Assembly (NCBI GenBank): GCA_963737625.1
Contig: CAVTTK010000002.1
Span: forward strand, 992,001-1,056,000
From: Bog-756 sp963737625
GTDB lineage: Bacteria > Actinomycetota > Acidimicrobiia > Acidimicrobiales > RAAP-2
Direction: 5' to 3'
Length of the DNA: 64,000 nucleotides
The position numbers were made by a program, and so were the translations under genes. Shown here piece after piece: positions 44,366 through 52,528 of this stretch (position 1 is its first letter; every line of letters starts with the position of its first letter). A model generated the notes under the pieces. That model searched no databases, had not been told where the DNA came from, and worked only from the letters and a program-made list of their open reading frames with translations.

Positions 44366-45716
44366 ATGCAGATCACCATCGTCGGTGGCGGTAGCTACCA
44401 ATGGACGCCCGAGCTGCTGGCCGACCTGCTGGGCATGCCATCGCTGAACGGCGCTCACTACGTCCTGGAGGACATCGATCCCGTTCCCCTGGAGAAGATG
44501 GTGGCGCTGGCCCGGATGCTCAACGAGACCATGGGGGCCAAGGCCACGTTCTCCACGGCCACCGATCAGCAGCGGGCACTCGAGGGCGCTGACTTCGTCA
44601 TCGTCACCATCTCCACCGGCGGGTTCGATTCCATGGCCCTGGACCTCGACATCCCGGCCCGTTACGGGATCCGTCAGTCGGTCGGCGACACGGTGGGGCC
44701 GGGAGGGATCAACCGTTCGCTACGGAACATCCCCGTCCTCGTCGGTGTGGCCGAGGACATGGGAAAGGTCTGCCCGGACGCCTGGTTGCTGAATATCACC
44801 AATCCCATGACCTGCCTCACCCGCGCCGTGTGCAAGCAGACATCGGTTCGGGCGGTGGGCCTGTGCCATGAGGTGGGCAACTGGTCGGTGGACCTGGCCA
44901 TCGCCCTCGGTCGACCAGCCGAGTCGGTACGCCCGACGGTGGCCGGGATCAACCACTTCCCCGTGGTCACCGCTTTGGAGGTGGACGGCGAGGACGGGTT
45001 CGCCCTCATGGCCGCCATGGTGGAGGAGGCCGGGGGACTGGCGGCACTGGCCCCTCACCCCGGACGGCCCGAGGCGGAGACCTTCTCACCACTCGACTTC
45101 GTCCAACGACATGCACTGAAGTTGACCCTGCTGGACAAGTGGGGTGCCTTCCCGGCCTCCGGGCGACCGCCACATCGCCGAGTTCCTGCCGTGGGTCCTG
45201 ACCGAGAGCTCCGACTGGGGCGGCCAATTCAACGTCGAGCTGACCTCCATCGCCACGCGGAAAGAGCACCAGGAGGGGTACATCGCCGATGTCGACGCCT
45301 GGCTGGCCGGCACCAAGACGCTGCAGACCTGGTACTCGGGCGAGCTGCCGGCGCTGGTTGTCGACTCGTTGGTCACCGGCGAGCGCCGGGAGCTGCCGGC
45401 CAACATCCCCAACATCGGCCAGGTGCCCGACGTCCCCCGCGACGCGGTAGTGGAGTCGATCTGCGTGGTCGACGACCAGGGCATCCGGGGACGGGACGTG
45501 GCGCCGCTGCCCCCGCCCTACGCTGAGCTGGTGCGGCGCCACGTGGCGGTGGGCGAGATGACCGTGGCCGCCGCCCTCGAGGGGGACCGGTCCCTGGCCG
45601 AGGCGGCCTTCTTCCTCGACCCTCTGGCCGGCCGGGGCGATCTGCACCGGACCGAGGCCATGGTGGACGAGCTCCTCACCGCCACCGCCGGGTGGCTGCC
45701 CCGGTTCGCCCGGTGA
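44366..45716 (+). pseudogene. GH4 family glycosidase (NAD/Mn-dependent), frameshifted
   Basis: ATG 44366. GH4 enzymes hydrolyse glycosides through transient C3 oxidation by NAD and need a metal. Evident are the NAD fold VGGGSYQWTPELLADLL, VTISTGGFDSMALD, NITNPMTCLTRAV, the metal Cys-His in GLCHEVGNW and His in GINHF. The frame breaks at GGG 45161-45163; removing one G joins PASG to DRHIAEFLPWVL, with ELPANIPNIGQVPDVPRDAVVE downstream, for about 449 aa. It could act on a 6-phospho-glycoside or a free alpha/beta-glycoside. It heads the five-gene operon ending at 50167. Confidence 0.83.
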
Positions 45717-45766
45717 ACACCCGCCCGAGCTGAACGCCTCGGGGACCGAGAACAGTGGAGGACTCC

Positions 45767-46654
45767 ATGCAATTGGGCTTTATCGGACTGGGGGCCATGG
45801 GGCTGCCCATGACCCGTCACCTGCTGGAGGCCGGACACAAAGTCACGGTGTCGTCCCGCAGCCCCGGCCCGGTGGCCCGAGCGGAGTCCCTCGGCGCCGC
45901 CGTCGCCAGCTCGCCGGCCGAGGTGGCCGCCGCAGCCGACGTGGTGGTCCTGTGCGTGCCCAGTTCGCCGCAGGTGGTCGAGGTGGTCACCGACATGCTA
46001 CCGATGCTGCAGTCGGGTCAGGTGGTGGTGGACTGCTCGACCATCGATCCCGACGTGGAGCGGGCCCAGCACGAACGGGTCCGTGACACGGGGGCCGCCT
46101 TCCTCGACGCCCCGCTGTCGGGGGGCACCGCCGGGGCGGAGAACGGGACACTGACCCTGATGGTCGGGGGTGAGGCCGACACCCTGGCCTCGACCCGCCA
46201 GGCCCTGGAACCGTTCGCCGGGCTCATCGTGCACGTGGGAGGACCGGGCATGGGACAGGTGGTCAAACTGTGCAACAACCTGATCTACGCCTCCCAGATG
46301 CTGGCCACCGCTGAGGCCACCGCGCTGGCCGTCCGGTCCGGTGTGGACATCGCCAAGCTCCACGAGGTGCTGGTGCACTCGACCGGTGACTGCGTGGCCG
46401 TACGGACCCGCCTGCCCGTACCTGGTGTGCTGGTCGACAGCCCGGCCTCCAACGACTGGCGGCCGGGATTCATGACGGACCTGATGGCCAAGGACCTCGA
46501 CCTGGCCCTGGCCTATGGGGCCCGGGCCGGTGTTCCCCTCAGCTCCACGGCGGTGGCCCGGCAGGTCCTCACGGCGGCCTCGACCGCCGGGTACGGCCGA
46601 GAGGACTTCTCCGCCCTGGCCAAAGTGGTGAACGATCTGGCCGGACTGGGATGA
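45767..46654 (+). CDS. NAD(P)-dependent beta-hydroxyacid dehydrogenase (HIBADH family)
   Basis: 295 aa from ATG 45767, chosen because GGAGG (45757-45761) sits 5 nt upstream; a GTG at 45755 lies on top of it. GLGAMG (7-12) binds the cofactor, DAPLSGGTAGAENGTLTLMV is the substrate loop and catalytic Lys167 is in VVKLCNNLIY. The family includes 3-hydroxyisobutyrate dehydrogenase, tartronate semialdehyde reductase, threonate dehydrogenase and sulfolactaldehyde reductase. In an operon with a glycosidase, aldolase, kinase and LarA-like enzyme, a role in sugar-acid or short aldehyde metabolism is most likely. ATGA overlap with the aldolase. Confidence 0.9.
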   Translation: MQLGFIGLGAMGLPMTRHLLEAGHKVTVSSRSPGPVARAESLGAAVASSPAEVAAAADVVVLCVPSSPQVVEVVTDMLPMLQSGQVVVDCSTIDPDVERAQHERVRDTGAAFLDAPLSGGTAGAENGTLTLMVGGEADTLASTRQALEPFAGLIVHVGGPGMGQVVKLCNNLIYASQMLATAEATALAVRSGVDIAKLHEVLVHSTGDCVAVRTRLPVPGVLVDSPASNDWRPGFMTDLMAKDLDLALAYGARAGVPLSSTAVARQVLTAASTAGYGREDFSALAKVVNDLAGLG

Positions 46655-47439
46655 CCGCCGGGCCGCCGGGTCGGGAGTCCGGCACCGGACTGGCCACGCC
46701 CGCCCTGGTGCTGGCGGCCGACCACCGGGCCCGCGGGGTGATGACCATCGAGCGCTACGCCGATTACCTGGCGGCCTTGGCCGCGGCGCTGCCCCACTGC
46801 GACGGGATACTGGCCACCGCCCAACCGCTGGACGACCTGGCCCGGCTCGGCCATCTCCGGCCGGGGCACCGCACCTATCTCTCGCTCAATCGCACCGGGC
46901 TGGCCGGAACGGTGTTCGAGTTGGATGACCGGCTCGTGGCCAGCGTGGCCCGGGCGGCCATCGACGGCTGGTCCGGGATCAAGCTCATGACCCGCATTGA
47001 CGCCACCGACCCGGGTGGTGCCGCAGCCCTCGAGCTGCTGGGCCAGGTTCTCGAGGATGCCCGGGCGGTGCATCTTGAAGCCATGATCGAGCCGCTGTGG
47101 TGGCGGGACGGGCGGATGTCCCGTTTGACTTCCGACATCGTGTCAGCTGCGGTCATAGCTCACGACCTGGGTGCCCCACTGCTGAAGGTGCCGGTTCCCG
47201 AGGAGCCGGCCGGACCGGACCGCATCAGGGCGGTCGGTCGGGTGGTGGCCAGCGTCGGCGCCCCCGTGCTGTTTCTCGGTGGCCCGCACCGCCGGACGAC
47301 GGGCGACGGCGTGGTGGAGGAGGCGCGTGACGTCATGGCCGGAGGTGGGGCCGGCCTGGCCATCGGTCGGGCCATCCTCCAGGAGGCGTCGCCGACCGCG
47401 GCGGCGCAGGAGCTGGCCGAGGTGGTGCACGCCGGGTGA
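46651..47439 (+). CDS. Class I aldolase (Cgl0159/LacD-DeoC superfamily)
   Basis: 262 aa from ATG 46651. TIM-barrel Schiff-base aldolase: VLAADHRARGV at strand 1, GIKLMTRID (Lys111), AMIEPLWW and the Schiff-base lysine candidate Lys179 in LLKVPVPEE, followed by LFLGGPHRR and GAGLAIGRAIL. The closest layout I recognise is the Cgl0159 type found in actinobacterial inositol clusters, where it acts as a 2-deoxy-5-keto-gluconate-6-phosphate or fructose-bisphosphate-like aldolase. Here it probably splits the phosphosugar made by the kinase encoded next. Overlaps that gene by GTGA. Confidence 0.82.
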   Translation: MTAGPPGRESGTGLATPALVLAADHRARGVMTIERYADYLAALAAALPHCDGILATAQPLDDLARLGHLRPGHRTYLSLNRTGLAGTVFELDDRLVASVARAAIDGWSGIKLMTRIDATDPGGAAALELLGQVLEDARAVHLEAMIEPLWWRDGRMSRLTSDIVSAAVIAHDLGAPLLKVPVPEEPAGPDRIRAVGRVVASVGAPVLFLGGPHRRTTGDGVVEEARDVMAGGGAGLAIGRAILQEASPTAAAQELAEVVHAG

Positions 47440-48920
47440 TCCTCACCATCGACCTCGGGACCAGCTCGACCAAGGCCGCGCTCTGGGCCGACGACGGCCT
47501 GGTGGCCCAGACAGGGATAGCCATCGACACCGTGCACGCCGACGGCGGACGGGTCGAGCAGGAGCCCGGTCAGTGGTGGTCGTCTCTGGTGCGGGCTTGC
47601 ACCGCGCTTCGCTCGACGGAACCCGGGGCCTTCGGGGAGGTGGACGTCGTCGGGTGCACGGGGGCCCGGCAGACCCTGGTGCTGGTCGACGGTGCCGGCC
47701 ACAGCCTCGGTCCGGCCATTGTCTGGTCGGACCGGCGGGCCGGGGCCGAGGCGGAGCAGTTGCGACGTCGGCTGGAGACGTCGGACCGGACCCTTCCGTC
47801 GTCCGGGATCGAGGTGGACGCGTTTTCGGTGGCGGCCAAGCTGGCCTGGCTGGCGGCCCACCATCCCGACCGTCTGGCCGCGGCAACTTGGGTGCTCACC
47901 CCGAGGGATTACGCGGTGATGGCCATGACCGGGGTGACGGCCACCGACCCCACCATGGCCTGGCGCTCGGGACTCTACGACCTCGATGGCCGGCCGCTTC
48001 CCGAGCTGGTGGGCGACAGCGGTGGGCGACTGGCTCCCCAGGTGCTCCCCGACCACGTGACCGGGGAGCTCACGTCCGGAGCGGCCGAGTCCCTCGGATT
48101 GGCCTCGGGCACGCCGGTCGTGATCGGGTGCGGGGACCGGGCCTCGGAGGTGCTCGGCTCGGGGGCCACGGAGACGTGCCCCATGGTCAGCTGGGGAACC
48201 ACAGCCAACGTATCGGTGCCGGTCGGCCACCGTACCGAGGGAGGCGGCCTCCTTCCCCGGGTACCGGCCGGCGTCGTCCTGTCGCGGGGCGCCGAGGGGG
48301 GATGGCTGTTCGAAGGGGGGCTGTCGGCGGCCGGCAGTCTCGTGGCCTGGCTGGGTACCATGACCGGGCACTCGGCCGAAGCTCTGGGCGGGATGGCCGC
48401 CACCAGCCCGCCGGGCGCCCGGGGTGTGGTGGTGGCGCCATGGCTGGAGGGGGCCCGTGCCCCCTGGTGGCGTGCGGACGCCACCGCCGCCTTCGTGGGG
48501 TTGGGCCCCGCCCACACCGTGGCCGATCTGGCTCGGGCCACCTTTGAATCGGTGGCCTGGGACGTCCTGCGCTGCCTGGAGGCGATGGGACTGACCGGGG
48601 AGGAGTCGGCGGCGTCGGGCGTCGTGTCGACGGGTGGTGGTTCCGGCATTCCCGCCTGGATCGAGGTGCTGTCCGGGATCACCGGGCGGGCCGTGGAGAT
48701 CCGTCGCTCGGGACAGGCGGCGGCGGCCGGAGCAGCACTGCTGGCCGCTCGGGCGGTGGGGAGGGAGCTCACGCTGGCCGACCTCGATCCGGTGGCGGCG
48801 CGCACGGAGCCGGACGCCGTGGCCGTCTCCTCCTACCGGGCTCTCCGTCTCCATGTCGATGCCGTGGCCGTCGCCCTGCTCGACCTGGGGCCCGGGCCCG
48901 GAGGAGAAGCGTGCGCCTGA
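47436..48920 (+). CDS. FGGY-family carbohydrate kinase (xylulokinase-like)
   Basis: 494 aa from GTG 47436. N-domain phosphate motif TIDLGTSSTKAALW (about 4-17), DRRAGAEAEQLR, the catalytic Asp region VVIGCGDRASEVLG, and the FGGY signature region STGGGSGIPAWIEVLSGITG near 405-424. Length and architecture match xylulokinase/gluconokinase relatives. It phosphorylates a ketose, polyol or aldonate. Unlike the other FGGY kinase in the window (29502) it is intact. Its 3' end overlaps the LarA-like gene by 10 nt. Confidence 0.9.
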   Translation: MILTIDLGTSSTKAALWADDGLVAQTGIAIDTVHADGGRVEQEPGQWWSSLVRACTALRSTEPGAFGEVDVVGCTGARQTLVLVDGAGHSLGPAIVWSDRRAGAEAEQLRRRLETSDRTLPSSGIEVDAFSVAAKLAWLAAHHPDRLAAATWVLTPRDYAVMAMTGVTATDPTMAWRSGLYDLDGRPLPELVGDSGGRLAPQVLPDHVTGELTSGAAESLGLASGTPVVIGCGDRASEVLGSGATETCPMVSWGTTANVSVPVGHRTEGGGLLPRVPAGVVLSRGAEGGWLFEGGLSAAGSLVAWLGTMTGHSAEALGGMAATSPPGARGVVVAPWLEGARAPWWRADATAAFVGLGPAHTVADLARATFESVAWDVLRCLEAMGLTGEESAASGVVSTGGGSGIPAWIEVLSGITGRAVEIRRSGQAAAAGAALLAARAVGRELTLADLDPVAARTEPDAVAVSSYRALRLHVDAVAVALLDLGPGPGGEACA

Positions 48921-50167
48921 CCCTGGCCTACGGTCGGGACGGCCTCGACCTCGAGGTGCCCGAGGACGCCGAGGTGGTGGTGCCCGATGAGCCCACCCCC
49001 GTGGACGACGAGGCGGTGGCGGTCGTGGAGGCGCTGCGGTCCCCGACGTCGGGACCGGCACTGGGGGCGATCGTCCGTCCCGGTGAGCGCGTCGTGGTCG
49101 TCTTCCCCGACATCACCCGGCCCATGCCCAACACCACGGTGCTGCCGCCGCTCCTGGCCGAGCTCGAACGGGCCGGTGCCGGTCCCGGACAGGTCGAGCT
49201 GCTGTGCGCCACCGGGACCCACCGCGCGGCCACCCGGGACGAGATGACCGCCCTGGTCGGCCCCGACGTGGTGGCTCGGTACCGGATCCACCAGCACCGC
49301 AGCGACGATCCTGACCATATCCGGGTGGGCGCGGTCGACGGCGTCCCCGTGCTCCTCGACCGTCGCTACGTGGAGGCCGATCGGCGTATCCTCACCGGTT
49401 TCGTCGAGCCCCACTTCTTCGCCGGCTGGAGTGGGGGACCGAAAGGGGCCTGTCCGGGCCTGGCCGGCACGGCCACCATCCTCGAGGCCCACAGCCCGGC
49501 GCGCATCGCCGACCCCCGGTCGACCTGGTTGACCACGACGGGGAACCCGGTCCACGAGTTCGTGGCCGCCGCCACCGCCCTGTGCCCGCCGGATCTCTCG
49601 GTCGATGTGACCATCGACACCCGTGGGCGGCTGACCGGCGTCTTCGCCGGGCCGCTCCCCGACGGCCATAGGGCGGCGTGTGCCGCCGCCGCCCGTCACG
49701 TCACCCGCACCGTCCCGGGACGGTTCGACGTGGTGGTCACCACCAACGGTGGCCACCCGCTCGACCGCAACCTGTACCAGTCGGTCAAGGGCCTGGCCGC
49801 CGCCGAGCGGGTGGTGGTCGAGGGGGGGGTCATCGTGATGGCGGCGGCCTGCGTCGACGGCGTGCCCGGGGATGGTGACTTCGCCCGGATCCTCCGGCGG
49901 TCCTCGAGCGTCGGGGAGATGATCCGGCCCACCGGACCGGGAGCGGTGGATGTCTGGCAGGCCCAGGTGTTGGGTCGGGTCCTGCGGCGGGCCGAGGTCA
50001 GACTGCACGCCGACGGCCTCGGTGACGACGACGTCCGCACCGCCCGGATGGTCCCGGTTGGCGATCTGCAGGGGGCACTGGACCAGGCGCTGGCCGAGCG
50101 GGGTCCGGCCGCCCGGCTCTGCGTGCTGCCCCAGGGGCCACTCACCGTGGCCACGCCGTCGGTCTGA
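48911..50167 (+). CDS. LarA-family nickel-pincer racemase/epimerase
   Basis: 418 aa from GTG 48911. Lactate racemase LarA inverts a 2-hydroxyacid by hydride transfer on a nickel-pincer nucleotide fixed to a lysine. Every key position is conserved with near-identical spacing: His104 (GTHRAAT), His168 (EPHFFAGWSGG), Lys178 (GGPKGACPG) and His194 (EAHSP) correspond to His108, His174, Lys184 and His200 of the Lactobacillus enzyme. It should therefore be catalytically competent if the host makes the cofactor (LarB, LarC, LarE are not in view). Operon position with a kinase, aldolase and hydroxyacid dehydrogenase suggests epimerisation of a sugar acid rather than lactate. Confidence 0.87.
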   Translation: MRLTLAYGRDGLDLEVPEDAEVVVPDEPTPVDDEAVAVVEALRSPTSGPALGAIVRPGERVVVVFPDITRPMPNTTVLPPLLAELERAGAGPGQVELLCATGTHRAATRDEMTALVGPDVVARYRIHQHRSDDPDHIRVGAVDGVPVLLDRRYVEADRRILTGFVEPHFFAGWSGGPKGACPGLAGTATILEAHSPARIADPRSTWLTTTGNPVHEFVAAATALCPPDLSVDVTIDTRGRLTGVFAGPLPDGHRAACAAAARHVTRTVPGRFDVVVTTNGGHPLDRNLYQSVKGLAAAERVVVEGGVIVMAAACVDGVPGDGDFARILRRSSSVGEMIRPTGPGAVDVWQAQVLGRVLRRAEVRLHADGLGDDDVRTARMVPVGDLQGALDQALAERGPAARLCVLPQGPLTVATPSV

Positions 50168-50300
50168 CCGGCCGGCCCGGAGCTGCCGCCCGACGGGACG
50201 GATGGCCCAACCGACCGGGCACCGACGACCCCGCCGACCGACGGTTCGCTGGGGCCGGAGGGTGCTCCGGCGGGACCGTGACCGCCGGAGACCCCGACGA

Positions 50301-50306
50301 TAGGGT
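50301..50306 (+). promoter_or_regulatory. Putative -10 element TAGGGT for the second HAAT operon
   Basis: TAGGGT is followed by 9 nt and ATG 50316. No Shine-Dalgarno sequence is present, so the operon would start leaderless or nearly so. Confidence 0.4.
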
Positions 50307-50315
50307 GGCAGCTCA

Positions 50316-52520
50316 ATGGCCGACCAGGTGGTGTTCGACTTCGCCGTGCCCGATGAGCTCCTCCAAGAGGTCGTCGCCAAGAGCAGTAACCCCGAGGCCG
50401 TCGCCGATCTGGCCGCCATGCCCGGTACCGGTGAGGGCAAGCCCCCGCCGCTGATCGGAATCCTCCAGCGGCACGGCTACGCGCCCCTCGTGCTGCTGAC
50501 CATGGCCGCCCTCGTGCCCGGCACCGTCGGGAACGGCATCGCCCTCATCGGTACCAACCTCGAGCACTCGTTCCACATCCACGACGCCGCCCTCGGTGCG
50601 GTGACCTTCGTCGGTGCGGTGGCCCAGCTCCTGTGGGCCGTGCCCCTGGCCCTGTGGGCCGACCGGGGCAGTCGCAAGGTGGTGGCCGGGGTGGCCCTCC
50701 TGATCTTCTCGGTGTTCACCCCGTTGATGGCCTTGTCGCCCAACGTGTGGGTCTTCACCTTCCTCTACCTCATCGCCTCCATCGGCTCCGGCGTCAACAA
50801 CACCGTCCACAACTCGTACCTGTCCGACGCCTACCCGACGGAGGGCCGCGGGCGGGTCTTCAGTTGGCACAATCTGTCCGATCCCCTGTCGCAGACGGTG
50901 GGAATCCTCATCTTCGGTCTGGTGGTGACGGTGGGGCACAACTGGCGGTGGGGCATGCTCATCGCCCTGGTCGGCATCCCCATCGGTCTTTCACTGTTCA
51001 CCCTGCGGGAGCCGGAGAAGGGCGAGAACGAGTCCAGCCACATCCTGAAGGCCTCGGGCATGGACTTGCACTCCCAGCAGAGCGACGCCCCCCGGGTCCT
51101 GCTGGGCTCGGCCGTGACCCGTCTGCTGCGTATCCGGTCCATTTACTACGAGCTGGTGGCGGTGGCCATCCTGGGCTTCGCCGGCACGGCCGCCCCCCTG
51201 TTCGGGAACCTGTACTTCGTGCGCCGCTGGGGACTCGACACTGCCCAGCGCAGTGAGATCTACTCCATCATCGGCCTGGCCGCCTTCCTCGGCCTCCCCC
51301 TGGCCTACGTCCTCGGTGACCGGTATTTCCGCCGGGCCCCCCAGCGACCGCTGGCCATCGCCGGGTTCTGCATCGCCGCCTACGGGGGGCTGTACGTGGC
51401 GTCCCTCTACATGCCGCAGCTGTGGATGGTGGTGACGCTGCAGTTCCTGGCCAACGCCGCCGTGTCCCCGCTGGCCATCTGCATATTCCTGACCCTGGCC
51501 GCCACCGCCCCGGCCGAGATGCGGACCATCTGCTTCGCCATGTTCGGGGTGTACTCGCTGGTGTTCGGAGGATTCACCGGGGCCGTGCTCCTCGGGGCGG
51601 TGAGCGACGCCGTCGGCTACCGGAACGGTCCCACCGTGGCCCTGACCATCGTGGGCCCGGTGTGCGCCATCGGCGGCATCATGCTGCTGATCGGATCCCG
51701 CTACGTGCGGCGCGACATCACCCTGGTCATCGAGGACGTCCTCGAACGTCACGCCGAGGGTCAGCGCCGTGCCGCCGGCGGGGACCTGCCCGCCCTGCAG
51801 ATCCACAACCTCGACTTCTACTACGGCGCCAACCAGGTGCTGTTCGACGTGAATCTCGAGGTGGCCCAGGGTGAGATCCTGGCCCTGCTGGGGACCAACG
51901 GGGCCGGCAAGTCGACGCTGTTGCGGGCCGTGGCCGGACTGGACCACCCTCACCGCGGGGTGATCCGGCTGTACGGGACCAACTGCACCTACCTCGAGCC
52001 GGAGCAGATCATCCATCAGGACGTGGCCCTGCTGGTAGGGGGGAAGATGACCTTCACCGGCCTCTCCGTGAAGGACAACCTGGCTGTGGGGGCCCACTCG
52101 CTCCGGGGCCAGGGCTCCCGGGCCAAGGTGGCCGTGGACGAGGCCGTCGAGCGGTTCCCCGAGCTGGCCTCCCGGCTCAACCAGCCGGCCGGCACCCTGT
52201 CGGGCGGGGAGCAGCAGATGCTGGCCCTGGCCCGGGTCATGATGACCCGGCCCAAGCTGCTGATGATCGACGAGCTGGCCCTGGGCCTGGCCCCCAAGGC
52301 CGTCGACCGGCTCATGGCCATCGTGCGCGAGGTCAACGCCCAGGGCACGACGGTGGTTCTGGTGGAGCAGAGCGTGAACCGGGCCATGAGCCTGGCCGAG
52401 CGGGCCGTGTTCATCGAACGCGGCGAGGTCCGGTTCGACGGCCCCACGGCGGAGCTCGTCGAGCGGTCCGACCTGTTGCGCCCGGTCTTCTTGGGGGCGG
52501 CCGTGGACGGCCTGGGCTAG
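50316..52520 (+). CDS. MFS transporter-LivF ATPase fusion protein
   Basis: 734 aa from ATG 50316. Residues about 45-470 are a complete major facilitator with roughly 12 helices and the cytoplasmic motif LWADRGSRK after helix 2; the second half contains VLGDRYFRRAP in the equivalent place. Residues about 490-725 are a LivF-type ABC ATPase: Walker A GTNGAGKST, signature LSGGEQQMLALARVMM, Walker B LLMIDELALGLAP, and LVEQSV at the H-loop position. Secondary and ATP-driven transport modules in one chain are highly unusual. No stop, frameshift or composition break is visible at the junction. The next two genes encode a LivHM permease and LivG, so the ATPase half completes a HAAT importer. Confidence 0.9.
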   Translation: MADQVVFDFAVPDELLQEVVAKSSNPEAVADLAAMPGTGEGKPPPLIGILQRHGYAPLVLLTMAALVPGTVGNGIALIGTNLEHSFHIHDAALGAVTFVGAVAQLLWAVPLALWADRGSRKVVAGVALLIFSVFTPLMALSPNVWVFTFLYLIASIGSGVNNTVHNSYLSDAYPTEGRGRVFSWHNLSDPLSQTVGILIFGLVVTVGHNWRWGMLIALVGIPIGLSLFTLREPEKGENESSHILKASGMDLHSQQSDAPRVLLGSAVTRLLRIRSIYYELVAVAILGFAGTAAPLFGNLYFVRRWGLDTAQRSEIYSIIGLAAFLGLPLAYVLGDRYFRRAPQRPLAIAGFCIAAYGGLYVASLYMPQLWMVVTLQFLANAAVSPLAICIFLTLAATAPAEMRTICFAMFGVYSLVFGGFTGAVLLGAVSDAVGYRNGPTVALTIVGPVCAIGGIMLLIGSRYVRRDITLVIEDVLERHAEGQRRAAGGDLPALQIHNLDFYYGANQVLFDVNLEVAQGEILALLGTNGAGKSTLLRAVAGLDHPHRGVIRLYGTNCTYLEPEQIIHQDVALLVGGKMTFTGLSVKDNLAVGAHSLRGQGSRAKVAVDEAVERFPELASRLNQPAGTLSGGEQQMLALARVMMTRPKLLMIDELALGLAPKAVDRLMAIVREVNAQGTTVVLVEQSVNRAMSLAERAVFIERGEVRFDGPTAELVERSDLLRPVFLGAAVDGLG

Positions 52521-52528
52521 GGGCCATC

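Noticed and set aside
44366..48920. Sulfoglycolysis (sulfo-EMP) operon reading of the dehydrogenase and aldolase genes
   Set aside because: A HIBADH-type reductase and class I aldolase occur there too, but the sulfoquinovosidase (GH31), the isomerase and the PfkB kinase are missing, and a LarA-like enzyme has no place in that route.
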